Below are positions 7,885 to 15,307 of a DNA stretch of 32,922 nt, one piece after another. Location of the stretch: NCBI GenBank assembly GCA_934426255.1, contig CAKRYD010000027.1, forward strand, positions 1 to 32,922, in the 5' to 3' direction. A program made the translations under genes and the position numbers. Within the stretch, counting starts at the first letter, position 1, and every line of letters starts with the position of its first letter. A model generated the notes under the pieces. It made no database searches and was not told the origin of the DNA. It saw nothing but the letters and a program-made list of their open reading frames with translations. Origin of the DNA: an uncultured Bacteroidaceae bacterium (GTDB lineage Bacteria > Bacteroidota > Bacteroidia > Bacteroidales > Bacteroidaceae).

Positions 7885-10026
7885 CTAATGCACGGCTTTT
7901 TTGCGATCGCGTCTGATATGATTCCAGTTCTTATATGTACCGAAGATTGAATTGACATTCTTTTCTTCTTTAGCTTCACCTTGATGCTGCTCCAACGTAG
8001 GATATTGTATACGGGTATGATATACCGTTCTCAAGCTTGTTATAAACTGCTCTTTAGCCACCTCTATATCGTGGAAAGTAATAGGGCAATCACGGAAATA
8101 ACCTTCTTTTACCTGGTTATCAATGATGTCATTTACCAATTTGCGCAAAGCTTCGTCTGTAATTTTTTGCAAGCTTCTTGAAGCGGCCTCCACAGAATCC
8201 GCCATCATAAGAATGGCTTGTTCCAATGTACTCGGATTGGGTCCGGGATAAGTAAACAGCTCTTCGTTTACCGGTTCGTCAGGATGATTGTTGATATACT
8301 TTATATAGAAATACTTTGCTTTGCTTCGTCCATGATGAGTGGCAATAAAGCCACGTATTACAGCCGGCAAATGATGCTTTTCGGCCATTTCAATGCCATC
8401 GGGAACATGCTGTATGATGATTTGCGCACTTCTTTCTTCAGACAAGCTGTCGTGGGGATTGACGCCCCGTTGGTTTTCTGTAAAAAAGGCAGGGTTCTTC
8501 ATTTTACCAATATCATGATAAAGTGCACCGGTTCGCACCAACTCGACATTTGCTCCGATTTTTCCTGCTACTTCAGTTGCCAAATTGGCTACTTGCATAG
8601 AATGCTGGAATGTTCCTTGCGCTTCTTTTGACATTTGACGCAACAAGGGCATATTGACATTTGACAATTCTATAAGCGTCACACTCGATGTAAAGCCAAA
8701 CAAACGTTCAATCAAATACATGATCGGGTAAGTAAAGAGCAGCAGCACCCCATTAATGCAAATGCAGATATACCAGGAAGGATCGAATGTTGTTAGAGTC
8801 AACCCTTGGCTCAGGTCATATCCAAGCATGAATATAAGAGTTACGATCGTCACTTGAAGCGCAGCCTGAAGTATTTGTGAGCGTGAAAGCAATTCCTTGA
8901 TAGAAAAGATAGCTATAGCACCAGCAATAAACTGCACAAGAATAAATTCGTAAGGAGCATGTACCGAAATCGAGCAAACAAGCACGTTTACAATATGTAT
9001 GATAAACGATGTACGGGCATCCATAAAGACACGCACAAAGATCGGCACCATTGCATAAGGAATAAGATAAGCACTTTGCGATGTAGAATATTCTACCCAT
9101 GACGTAACAATCGGAAATACTGTAAGCATGGAATAGAAAAGGAAGATGCACCGCGGCTGTTGCAAATAGTCCTGTCTAAAAAGGCTCAAATATAGTACGA
9201 ATGTAAAGAATAGAAGAAATACAAACATGAATTGACCCAACAGCAAAAGGCGCTCCTGAGCGTTGTTATCATGACGTTTTATGCTTTCTTTCTTCATCGA
9301 TTCAAGGATGTTCACTGTTCTTTCCGTGACTATCTCTCCTCTGTCAATAATCTTTTGCCCACTTTGCACCATTCCACTCGCATAAGAGATGGAAGAAAGC
9401 ATATCTTGGAATGCGCCACGTGTTTTTCGGGCATCCAATTCCAAATTGACTGTAAGGTAATTGTTCAGATTACATTGGCTCAATATGTCGTGCCGGAAAG
9501 TTGCTGAGTCACCCAACATTATATGCATATAGGCCGAGCGCGTTGTGTAGAGTTCTTTTACTGCACGTTGCTGTGAATTTGTTCCATAAAACACCTTTAT
9601 TGATGTTACACCGCTATCCAACAATGCCGTATACTCTTGGCTTTCAATTATGCCACTTGAATAAACTTCGTGCAGACATTTGGCCACATACTGCATGTAG
9701 GCATAAGGAAGCTTACCCATTTTCCCGGACGAATAATCATTCTTAAAACGACGCAACTGGCTTTCTTCTTCCGTTTCGTCAATAAGATAATAAGGCTGAA
9801 ACAAATGATATGCACTGTCGCGTTCGGCCTTGATTACTTCATCCGACTTATAAATTGGAAAATCAAATTCGGCTATGATTTGCCCGTATTTCCACGGTTT
9901 CCCTATGGTATAATCATAGGAAAACGTTTGTTCGCGAGGCAGAAAAAAGACCACAAGTGCCGTTACTACCAATATCAGGACTATTCTGAACAGCGATGGC
10001 AAATATTTTTTGTTATTGAAAGCCAT
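7885..10026 (-). CDS. 7TM-HDIG cyclic-dinucleotide phosphodiesterase (PgpH-like)
   Basis: The 713-residue protein has the PgpH architecture: an N-terminal membrane anchor (residues ~10-30), an extracytoplasmic 7TMR-HDED region (~31-265), seven membrane helices (~266-450) and a cytoplasmic HD domain (~470-640). The HD domain shows FQHSMQVANLA, the metal-binding YHDIGKM (HD near 503), ATHHG and ILMMADSVEAASRSL. Family members degrade c-di-AMP to pApA and so influence potassium and osmotic homeostasis and envelope stress. All metal ligands recognisable by eye are present. It heads a likely two-gene unit with the DUF4294 protein; a -7 box lies 29 nt upstream of the ATG. Confidence 0.9.
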   Translation of the reverse strand: MAFNNKKYLPSLFRIVLILVVTALVVFFLPREQTFSYDYTIGKPWKYGQIIAEFDFPIYKSDEVIKAERDSAYHLFQPYYLIDETEEESQLRRFKNDYSSGKMGKLPYAYMQYVAKCLHEVYSSGIIESQEYTALLDSGVTSIKVFYGTNSQQRAVKELYTTRSAYMHIMLGDSATFRHDILSQCNLNNYLTVNLELDARKTRGAFQDMLSSISYASGMVQSGQKIIDRGEIVTERTVNILESMKKESIKRHDNNAQERLLLLGQFMFVFLLFFTFVLYLSLFRQDYLQQPRCIFLFYSMLTVFPIVTSWVEYSTSQSAYLIPYAMVPIFVRVFMDARTSFIIHIVNVLVCSISVHAPYEFILVQFIAGAIAIFSIKELLSRSQILQAALQVTIVTLIFMLGYDLSQGLTLTTFDPSWYICICINGVLLLFTYPIMYLIERLFGFTSSVTLIELSNVNMPLLRQMSKEAQGTFQHSMQVANLATEVAGKIGANVELVRTGALYHDIGKMKNPAFFTENQRGVNPHDSLSEERSAQIIIQHVPDGIEMAEKHHLPAVIRGFIATHHGRSKAKYFYIKYINNHPDEPVNEELFTYPGPNPSTLEQAILMMADSVEAASRSLQKITDEALRKLVNDIIDNQVKEGYFRDCPITFHDIEVAKEQFITSLRTVYHTRIQYPTLEQHQGEAKEEKNVNSIFGTYKNWNHIRRDRKKAVH

Positions 10027-10054
10027 ATATGTTACTTGTTAATTCTTGTTCTGA

Positions 10055-10062
10055 CAAAGTTA
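10055..10062 (-). promoter_or_regulatory. -7 box of the HDIG gene promoter
   Basis: Minus-strand TAACTTTG about 29 nt before the ATG. I see no good -33 partner at the expected distance. Confidence 0.35.
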
Positions 10063-10085
10063 AGCATAAACCTTGAAATGGGCTC

Positions 10086-11075
10086 TTATTTTACTCTCGG
10101 TTTCTCGAAAAACGCGGTGTTATTATTGTATGTCCAAATAAGAGGATAGAAAAAACCGCGTATACAGTTGGCAATGGCATTAAGGCCTTTCCCTCCAGCA
10201 AAGCGGTCATGTACTTTAGCTCTATATTTCATCGTAAGCCAACACAAATGCAACAAGGCTGACATATCGTTTCTTGACAATAGTGTGGCCATTTTATAAG
10301 GTATAGGATTGCGTTCAGCCGAAGTATGGTCGCGAATATAGGCATACAACCATTGCCATACGGGTATCTTTCTAAATTCACGATAGGCTTTCCAACCATA
10401 AACATAAGGTTGCCATGTATTCCCTTTTGTACGTTCCCAATCTTTGCTCATCATCACCACTGAAGCCGAATCGCTGTGTTCACGATACCAATTGAGCGGT
10501 TCGCGAACTACGGCCACTCCATCGTGCATGTGAGCTTGCAATGCCAACCACCAATCGTAAGCTATCCTTTCGTCCCATACATCTATGCTTTCATAAAAAG
10601 TCCGAGTAAAAAGCATACTGTGACCCGGTATATGAGATGTAAACAACAGGCTTTCAAAGTCACTCTGCGGCTTTCGTATCAAAGTTCCGTGAGTGGTGAA
10701 CTGTGCATCCAGGCAACGGTAGCAATATACCAAAGAGCTTTTTCCTATGGCAGCCATTTTCTTTTCAAGATTGTCTTTATACCAAATGTCATCCTGGTCG
10801 CTCAGTGCAATATAATCACCTGTTGCCCGCCGTATGGCTGTAATGAAATTGCGATTCCATCCCATATTGCTTGGGTTGACATAAAGATGTATGCGATGAT
10901 CTTTGTGCATGTATTCTTCTATGATGTCACGTGTTGCATCCGTAGATTGGTCATCCTGAATAATAAGTTCGGTAAATGGGTATGTTTGTTGCAGAAGCGA
11001 TTCGATTTGCTCCCTGATATATTTTTCACCGTTGTAAGTTATCATTACAACAGAAAGTGTCGGCATCGGATTCAT
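10086..11075 (-). CDS. GT2 family glycosyltransferase (second of a tandem pair)
   Basis: The product is 329 aa with the GT-A fold of family GT2: SVVMITYNGEKYIREQIESL (8-27), nucleotide-sugar-binding DDQSTD (41-46), and the metal-binding DxD equivalent in ALSDQDDIWY (90-99). The C-terminal third is basic and lacks obvious membrane helices. The substrate cannot be told from sequence; GT2 enzymes of this type usually act on surface polysaccharide or LPS/O-antigen. Its ATG overlaps the stop of the upstream GT2 gene by 4 nt (ATGA arrangement), which indicates translational coupling. The two GTs share the same motif spacing and look like a tandem duplication that has diverged. Confidence 0.88.
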   Translation of the reverse strand: MNPMPTLSVVMITYNGEKYIREQIESLLQQTYPFTELIIQDDQSTDATRDIIEEYMHKDHRIHLYVNPSNMGWNRNFITAIRRATGDYIALSDQDDIWYKDNLEKKMAAIGKSSLVYCYRCLDAQFTTHGTLIRKPQSDFESLLFTSHIPGHSMLFTRTFYESIDVWDERIAYDWWLALQAHMHDGVAVVREPLNWYREHSDSASVVMMSKDWERTKGNTWQPYVYGWKAYREFRKIPVWQWLYAYIRDHTSAERNPIPYKMATLLSRNDMSALLHLCWLTMKYRAKVHDRFAGGKGLNAIANCIRGFFYPLIWTYNNNTAFFEKPRVK

Positions 11076-12052
11076 CTGTGTTGTTTTAGTATAGCCCTAT
11101 AATAGTATCCACATGAAAAAGTAAAGTATAAAGCCCTGCAAGCAGTCAGCAAACTTTTCTTTTCAGTTACATGAAAGAGTTGCGTCTGATGACGAAGAAA
11201 GAACATCGCCCGCCTTGCAAAGCCTTTTAATCCGCTTTGCATCTGAAGACGGGCCATCTCTCGACACTCTTCAACTGCCTTTGTCTTAAACGGCAGCTCA
11301 TCAAGCATTTGCAATATATAGCTAAAACGTTTTCGCACGCAACGTTGTAAGGTAGCATGATAAAAGAGTGTTGTTTGTACATAATTTACAGCCGAATAAC
11401 TTACCATACGATGACTTACAGGCAGGCAGGCGGTAGCTGCATCTCCATGACGACGAAAATGAACCAACACATGCGGAACAAACACTATGCTTTCGGCAGC
11501 GGCAGCAACCATTTGAAGCTGCCAGTCGTATAAATAGGGGCAATTGTTCTTGTTAGGCACATAGTCAGGCAGACTTCTATGCATCAAAAATGTATGTCCC
11601 GGCAAGACACCAAGGTAGGCCAGACGAAGAATATCATAATTAGGCATTCGGTCATCATGACCGACAGGAAAGCTCTCGTCTGAAAAAGGCACGGAAAACC
11701 CACTGCACAACAGTTTGTCTCCAATGGCTTCGGCCTGAAGATACAGTTTGTCATGCTCCCAAATATCGTCTTGGTCGGCCAATGCTATATAATCGCCCGA
11801 AGCCCTCTGCATGGCACTGAAAAAGTTATTGTTTATACCGTGTTTGCCTTCATTACGGAATACTTTTATCAACGGATATATACGGGCATAATCTTCAAGT
11901 ATGCGAAAAGTATCATCGCTGCTTCCATCGTCTTGAACAATAATTTCTATAGGTTGATAGTCCTGAGCAAGTATGGAATCGAGCTGCTCACGCAGATAAC
12001 GCGCACCATTGTATGTACATACCACTACGGATATCCTTTTTTCACAGCACAT
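11072..12052 (-). CDS. GT2 family glycosyltransferase (first of a tandem pair)
   Basis: The product is 326 aa with the same layout as its downstream neighbour: ISVVVCTYNGARYLREQLDS (7-26), DDGSSDD (41-47), ALADQDDIWE (90-99). The cysteine-rich start MCCEKR is not a lipobox because no hydrophobic segment precedes it. It lies 18 nt after the Tat-signal metallophosphoesterase and overlaps the next GT2 by 4 nt, so the three form one operon. It likely adds a sugar to a surface glycan; donor and acceptor are not predictable. Confidence 0.88.
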   Translation of the reverse strand: MCCEKRISVVVCTYNGARYLREQLDSILAQDYQPIEIIVQDDGSSDDTFRILEDYARIYPLIKVFRNEGKHGINNNFFSAMQRASGDYIALADQDDIWEHDKLYLQAEAIGDKLLCSGFSVPFSDESFPVGHDDRMPNYDILRLAYLGVLPGHTFLMHRSLPDYVPNKNNCPYLYDWQLQMVAAAAESIVFVPHVLVHFRRHGDAATACLPVSHRMVSYSAVNYVQTTLFYHATLQRCVRKRFSYILQMLDELPFKTKAVEECREMARLQMQSGLKGFARRAMFFLRHQTQLFHVTEKKSLLTACRALYFTFSCGYYYRAILKQHR

Positions 12053-12070
12053 CTCACTGGCATTGTTGTT

Positions 12071-13042
12071 CTACACAAACATTATTTCTTCACCATGAAA
12101 GAGAAAGTTGCCACCCACTACATATTGCCTTGCCGTCGGCGAGAACTGCTCTTGCACCGTAACGTGTATATGTCCTGCAAGTATAGCCTTTAGTAACGGC
12201 TCTTTTTTCAGATAAGTTATAAAGTCACGGGTGACAACATCGTTCAACTGTGTTTTGTAATCGCCACCTGGCGCATACACTTTGTCGTTTATGCTACTTG
12301 CCAAATGCTTACTCCAGAAACGAGTCGTTGCACGCCTTATTTGTTCGGTCATGAATGGTACATGCATACAAAGTACAATTGGAAGCCCTTTCTTCACTTC
12401 CTGTCTGAAAAGCTTCACCTGTTTGGGCGTAACATAGCCATAGACATCATCTATCATTATGAAATTAACGCCATTAACCACCTGCGATTGAAACGTAATA
12501 TCAAACGGATATACTTTTTCCAATAACTTTCTTGTATTGTCCTTGTATGCTTCTGTAGGCTCTTCCTTAGGTTCACTGAGCCACATATCAGTTGTAAACT
12601 CATGATTGCCCATTGTTCCGGCAAGCCCGGGTCCGAAATATTTGCGTACCAAATCAAAGTTTGCTTCGCTTTGCCAGTCTATCAAATCACCGGTATGAAT
12701 GACATAATCCACATGCTCCTTTGCCCAATTCAAGGAATCTCTAAGGGCCTCTTCCTGCCTGCCGCCAAAGCATTTGGTACGGCTTTCACGTAGTTTTTGC
12801 TTTTTCTCATTCTCATAAGCATAGGCAGCTGTCAAATGAGTGTCTGATATATGGAGAATGGAGAATGGCTTTTCCAATCCTATTTCCACTGTGGCATAAG
12901 CCAATGCAAGCCTTTCAAACTTTCCTCGTGATGGGAATACTTGTGGATTGTCTTCAGCAAATGCAGGCAGTTGTGCAGTAGCGAGCAAAAAGCCAGCTCC
13001 CGCTTTTTTTATAAAGCTCCGTCTGTTTATCTTGTCACTCAT
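12071..13042 (-). CDS. Metallophosphoesterase with Tat-type signal
   Basis: The product is 323 aa. The N-terminus MSDKINRRSFIKKAGAGFLL carries a twin-arginine motif (RRSFIKK) and a moderately hydrophobic stretch to AFAED (~30), so folded export through Tat is expected. The calcineurin-like phosphoesterase motifs are all present: SDTHL (66-70), TGDLID (117-122), GNHE (145-148), MHVPF and AGHIHV near the C-terminus, giving the usual two-metal site. The substrate is unknown; such enzymes may hydrolyse phosphomonoesters or diesters. It is the first gene of an apparent operon with the two GT2 genes, an unusual pairing of a periplasmic phosphatase with cytoplasmic glycosyltransferases. Confidence 0.87.
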   Translation of the reverse strand: MSDKINRRSFIKKAGAGFLLATAQLPAFAEDNPQVFPSRGKFERLALAYATVEIGLEKPFSILHISDTHLTAAYAYENEKKQKLRESRTKCFGGRQEEALRDSLNWAKEHVDYVIHTGDLIDWQSEANFDLVRKYFGPGLAGTMGNHEFTTDMWLSEPKEEPTEAYKDNTRKLLEKVYPFDITFQSQVVNGVNFIMIDDVYGYVTPKQVKLFRQEVKKGLPIVLCMHVPFMTEQIRRATTRFWSKHLASSINDKVYAPGGDYKTQLNDVVTRDFITYLKKEPLLKAILAGHIHVTVQEQFSPTARQYVVGGNFLFHGEEIMFV

Positions 13043-13069
13043 GGGTCTTTACGCAATTGATTCATTTGG

Positions 13070-13077
13070 CAAAGGTA
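13070..13077 (-). promoter_or_regulatory. -7 box upstream of the Tat metallophosphoesterase
   Basis: Minus-strand TACCTTTG about 28 nt before the ATG. A good -33 element at the right distance is not seen. Confidence 0.35.
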
Positions 13078-13146
13078 GTTATATACTTTCAAAAGAGTGA
13101 TTTTTACGGCTTAAAATCTTTCTTGCTCTTTTGCTATATCATGGAT

Positions 13147-13177
13147 AGGCCGACGGCTTGCAGATTGCCGTCGGCCT
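13147..13177 (-). terminator. Hairpin downstream of the methyltransferase gene
   Basis: An 11-bp perfect GC-rich stem (13147-13157 with 13167-13177) with a 9-nt loop, about 30 nt after the methyltransferase stop. It has no clean T-tract, so termination may need a factor. Confidence 0.45.
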
Positions 13178-13208
13178 GTTGCCATGTTTTTACCTTTGAC
13201 TATAAAAA

Positions 13209-14000
13209 TCAGTTACGCTTCAACGGTTTGCGTCCTATATAAAATACATAGCCGTAGTACTGATGATAACGGCTGTACATTTCTGCTTCACGGCATTGGT
13301 TTTCCACAAGTGCAGTAGCCGTTGCATTGTTGGGATGAAGCTTCAAAAATTCTTGTTGAGCCTGTCGTTGAGGTATATAGAAATTATCGATCCAGCATTT
13401 TTCAGGTAAACGAAAAGCGGCAATCACATCATAACCTTCTTCCTGCATAACTTTTATCTTGACATCAATGGTATCAATTTCCGGATAGGCTTCCTGCCAA
13501 AACTGTTCTATCTCATCAGGACGCTGCCGGGTAAACCATGTTGCCTCACTCACTGCAATGTATGCTCCGTGTTTCAAGAAGTGTCTCCACAGCTTTAATC
13601 CTCGACGAAAGCCTACATTATAAATGGCTCCTTCCGACCATATCAAATCCAACGATTCGCTGGTAAAAGGCAAAGCTGCCATATCGGCTACAAGAGTTTC
13701 TACACGATGGGAAAGCGAGGCAAGCTTAACGTGTTGTTGCAAAATGGAAATAAAACGGGGAAACAAATCTACTGCCGTTACCGACATATCGGTATGCTTG
13801 GCCAGCATCATGGCTGACGAACCTGTTCCGCATCCTATATCTGCAGCTCAGCCATGCAAGTTCAGTTCTTCGGCAAAGCGCAATGCCTGCAATGTTGTTT
13901 CGTCACTGCCGGGTCCTTGACGGCTCACCGATGAAAAATATTCGCAAATAAGATCGAAGTCAAATTCGTTAATTGATTGTGTATTATCGTTATTGTTCAT
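13209..14000 (-). pseudogene. Class I SAM-dependent methyltransferase interrupted by an in-frame TGA
   Basis: The full frame runs from ATG 14000 to the stop at 13209 (264 codons) with no frameshift, but codon 51 is TGA (13848-13850). The break falls directly before the SAM-binding motif I: ...EELNLHG [stop] AADIGCGTGSSAMMLA. The rest is a typical Bacteroidales methyltransferase: VTAVDLFPRF (motif II), LVADMAALPF, LDLIWSEGAIYNVGF, ending in YYGYVFYIGRKP. Restarting at ATG 13814 or 13811 would give 200-201 residues without the glycine loop, so probably inactive. The frame around the stop keeps normal coding character, so the change looks recent, a sequencing error, or a recoded codon. It has its own strong promoter and a structured leader. 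Confidence 0.75.
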
Positions 14001-14017
14001 GATTTTGGTTGCTTTGT

Positions 14018-14163
14018 GCCCCTTCATTACAGGGGCGGATTAAATATAAAAATTACTTACCGGCATCATTTTGTGCCGATATTTCAAAACAACTGCAGGC
14101 TCTTGTGGCTTGGCCACACAGGCCTGCTATCTAACAATATCCGAATAATTCTTATTCATCCGC
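14018..14163 (-). promoter_or_regulatory. Structured 5' leader RNA of the methyltransferase gene (riboswitch-like)
   Basis: On the minus strand, from the predicted start site: GCGGAT (14163-14158) pairs with ATCCGC (14040-14035) and closes a multi-branched fold. Inside are a 6-bp AT hairpin (14143-14157), GATATT/AATATC (14141-14136 with 14083-14078) enclosing a GC-rich hairpin (14095-14127; 6 + 6 bp with an internal loop), and CGGCA/TGCCG (14061-14078). The last two compete for position 14078. After the closing stem comes GCCCCT/AGGGGC (14018-14036), whose first two bases overlap the 3' strand of the closing stem, so the two stems exclude each other. It ends 17 nt before the ATG. I do not recognise a known riboswitch consensus. 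Confidence 0.45.
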
Positions 14164-14165
14164 TG

Positions 14166-14196
14166 CAAAGGTACAATAATTTTTACTGAAGACAAA
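14166..14196 (-). promoter_or_regulatory. Promoter of the methyltransferase gene
   Basis: Minus-strand TTTG (14193-14196), 19-nt spacer, TACCTTTG (14166-14173): a consensus Bacteroidota promoter. It places the start site close to 14160, at the 5' strand of the leader's closing stem. Confidence 0.7.
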
Positions 14197-14202
14197 CACT
14201 AA

Positions 14203-15303
14203 TCACTCAATTACCATGTCAAACTGACAGCAAGGGTCAGTTTGATGAGCCAGATGTTTGGTCACCGGTGATATACCAAACAGGACGGAATATGTAAATG
14301 CCTTTATTGTCTTTCCATCGGGCATAAACTCCAAAAGCCTTAGCCAGCCATCACCGCCATTGCCTTCCCAGCCTCCACCAAGGCATTGAATGTTGAACAT
14401 CATCTGATGCACATCAAGGCCGGCACTGTTTTTATCGCAGCGATAAGCCGTGGCATTTTCAAAGTCTTCCTTGCTCCCGGGAACTTTGGCCGGGTGTCCT
14501 GTATGACCGCATATTGCCAGGCGAATGTTCTTACATGGATATATCAGCTTCTCCCATATTTGTTTTCCAAAGTTGCGGGAACTTATTTTGTAATTTTCGT
14601 TGTCTGTACGTTCGGCTGTTTTCTCACGCAGAAGCGAATGGGTCAAGAATATCACTTTATGGTTCTTGTATTTATCACTGTCGCACAACTTACGGGCCCA
14701 ATCGAGCACTTCGTCGCGTGGTGCCCATTCAGTATTGATGACAAGGAGTTTGCCCCAATGCTCTTCAACAAATTCCCATGCACAGTTCTCAAGCGAAGCT
14801 ACACCGCTTCTATTGGGATAGGCAGCCACAACATGATTGGCATTCTGGCTATTCCGCTCATACGTATAATACTCAGGATAATGTGTGAAGCCTTCATCTC
14901 CACGTACATATCCATACTCATGATTGCCACCGGCTATTATATATGTCACCTTGTTGTCCAAGCGTTTTAAACAGTGAGATGACCATTCCCACATTTGCTT
15001 GCTAGTTTGATTGAGCATGCTACGATTCAATACGATGTTTTCGTTCTGCTCGATAAGGTCACCTGTAAACAATACAGCTTTGATATTCAAATGGCTTACA
15101 TTATCGGCTATCCAGGCAGTCGAGAGTTCGAAGAGCGGCTGATTGATGTCATACTTGGTATAGCCTTGAGGGTCACCGAACACAACCATCATGAACGATT
15201 CGGGATTCTGCAGGTTCTGACGATCTGCTCTGTGCTGCCCGAAGATACACACCGACAATGCACAGCAGGCAAAGAAAAACATGCAAATTCTTCTCATCTT
15301 CAT
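14203..15303 (-). CDS. Secreted calcineurin-like metallophosphoesterase
   Basis: The product is 366 aa with an N-terminal signal peptide (MKMRRICMFFFACCALSVCI to about residue 22). Motifs are FGDPQ (42-46), TGDLIEQ (80-86), GGNHEY (125-130), LTHSLL (220-225) and CGHTGH (265-270), covering the two-metal site of purple-acid-phosphatase/calcineurin-like enzymes; the first motif has Gln in place of the common His (GDxH). The substrate is unknown. It begins 4 nt after the stop of the GH127 gene, so the pair is certainly one transcription unit. The company suggests removal of phosphate from a glycan or a nutrient phosphoester, which is inference only. Confidence 0.85.
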   Translation of the reverse strand: MKMRRICMFFFACCALSVCIFGQHRADRQNLQNPESFMMVVFGDPQGYTKYDINQPLFELSTAWIADNVSHLNIKAVLFTGDLIEQNENIVLNRSMLNQTSKQMWEWSSHCLKRLDNKVTYIIAGGNHEYGYVRGDEGFTHYPEYYTYERNSQNANHVVAAYPNRSGVASLENCAWEFVEEHWGKLLVINTEWAPRDEVLDWARKLCDSDKYKNHKVIFLTHSLLREKTAERTDNENYKISSRNFGKQIWEKLIYPCKNIRLAICGHTGHPAKVPGSKEDFENATAYRCDKNSAGLDVHQMMFNIQCLGGGWEGNGGDGWLRLLEFMPDGKTIKAFTYSVLFGISPVTKHLAHQTDPCCQFDMVIE

Positions 15304-15307
15304 TTCG

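Noticed and set aside
7872..7979. N-terminal extension of the DUF4294 protein
   Set aside because: It would overlap the HDIG gene and place a basic segment in front of a good signal peptide; the start at 7871 is preferred.
12011..12022. GTATGTACATAC palindrome resembling the TGTACA repeats
   Set aside because: It lies in the conserved VCTYNGA coding motif of a GT2 gene and is explained by codons.
14095..14127. tRNA-like element
   Set aside because: The GC hairpin and its neighbours do not give a cloverleaf with D, anticodon and T arms, and no CCA-type end is present.
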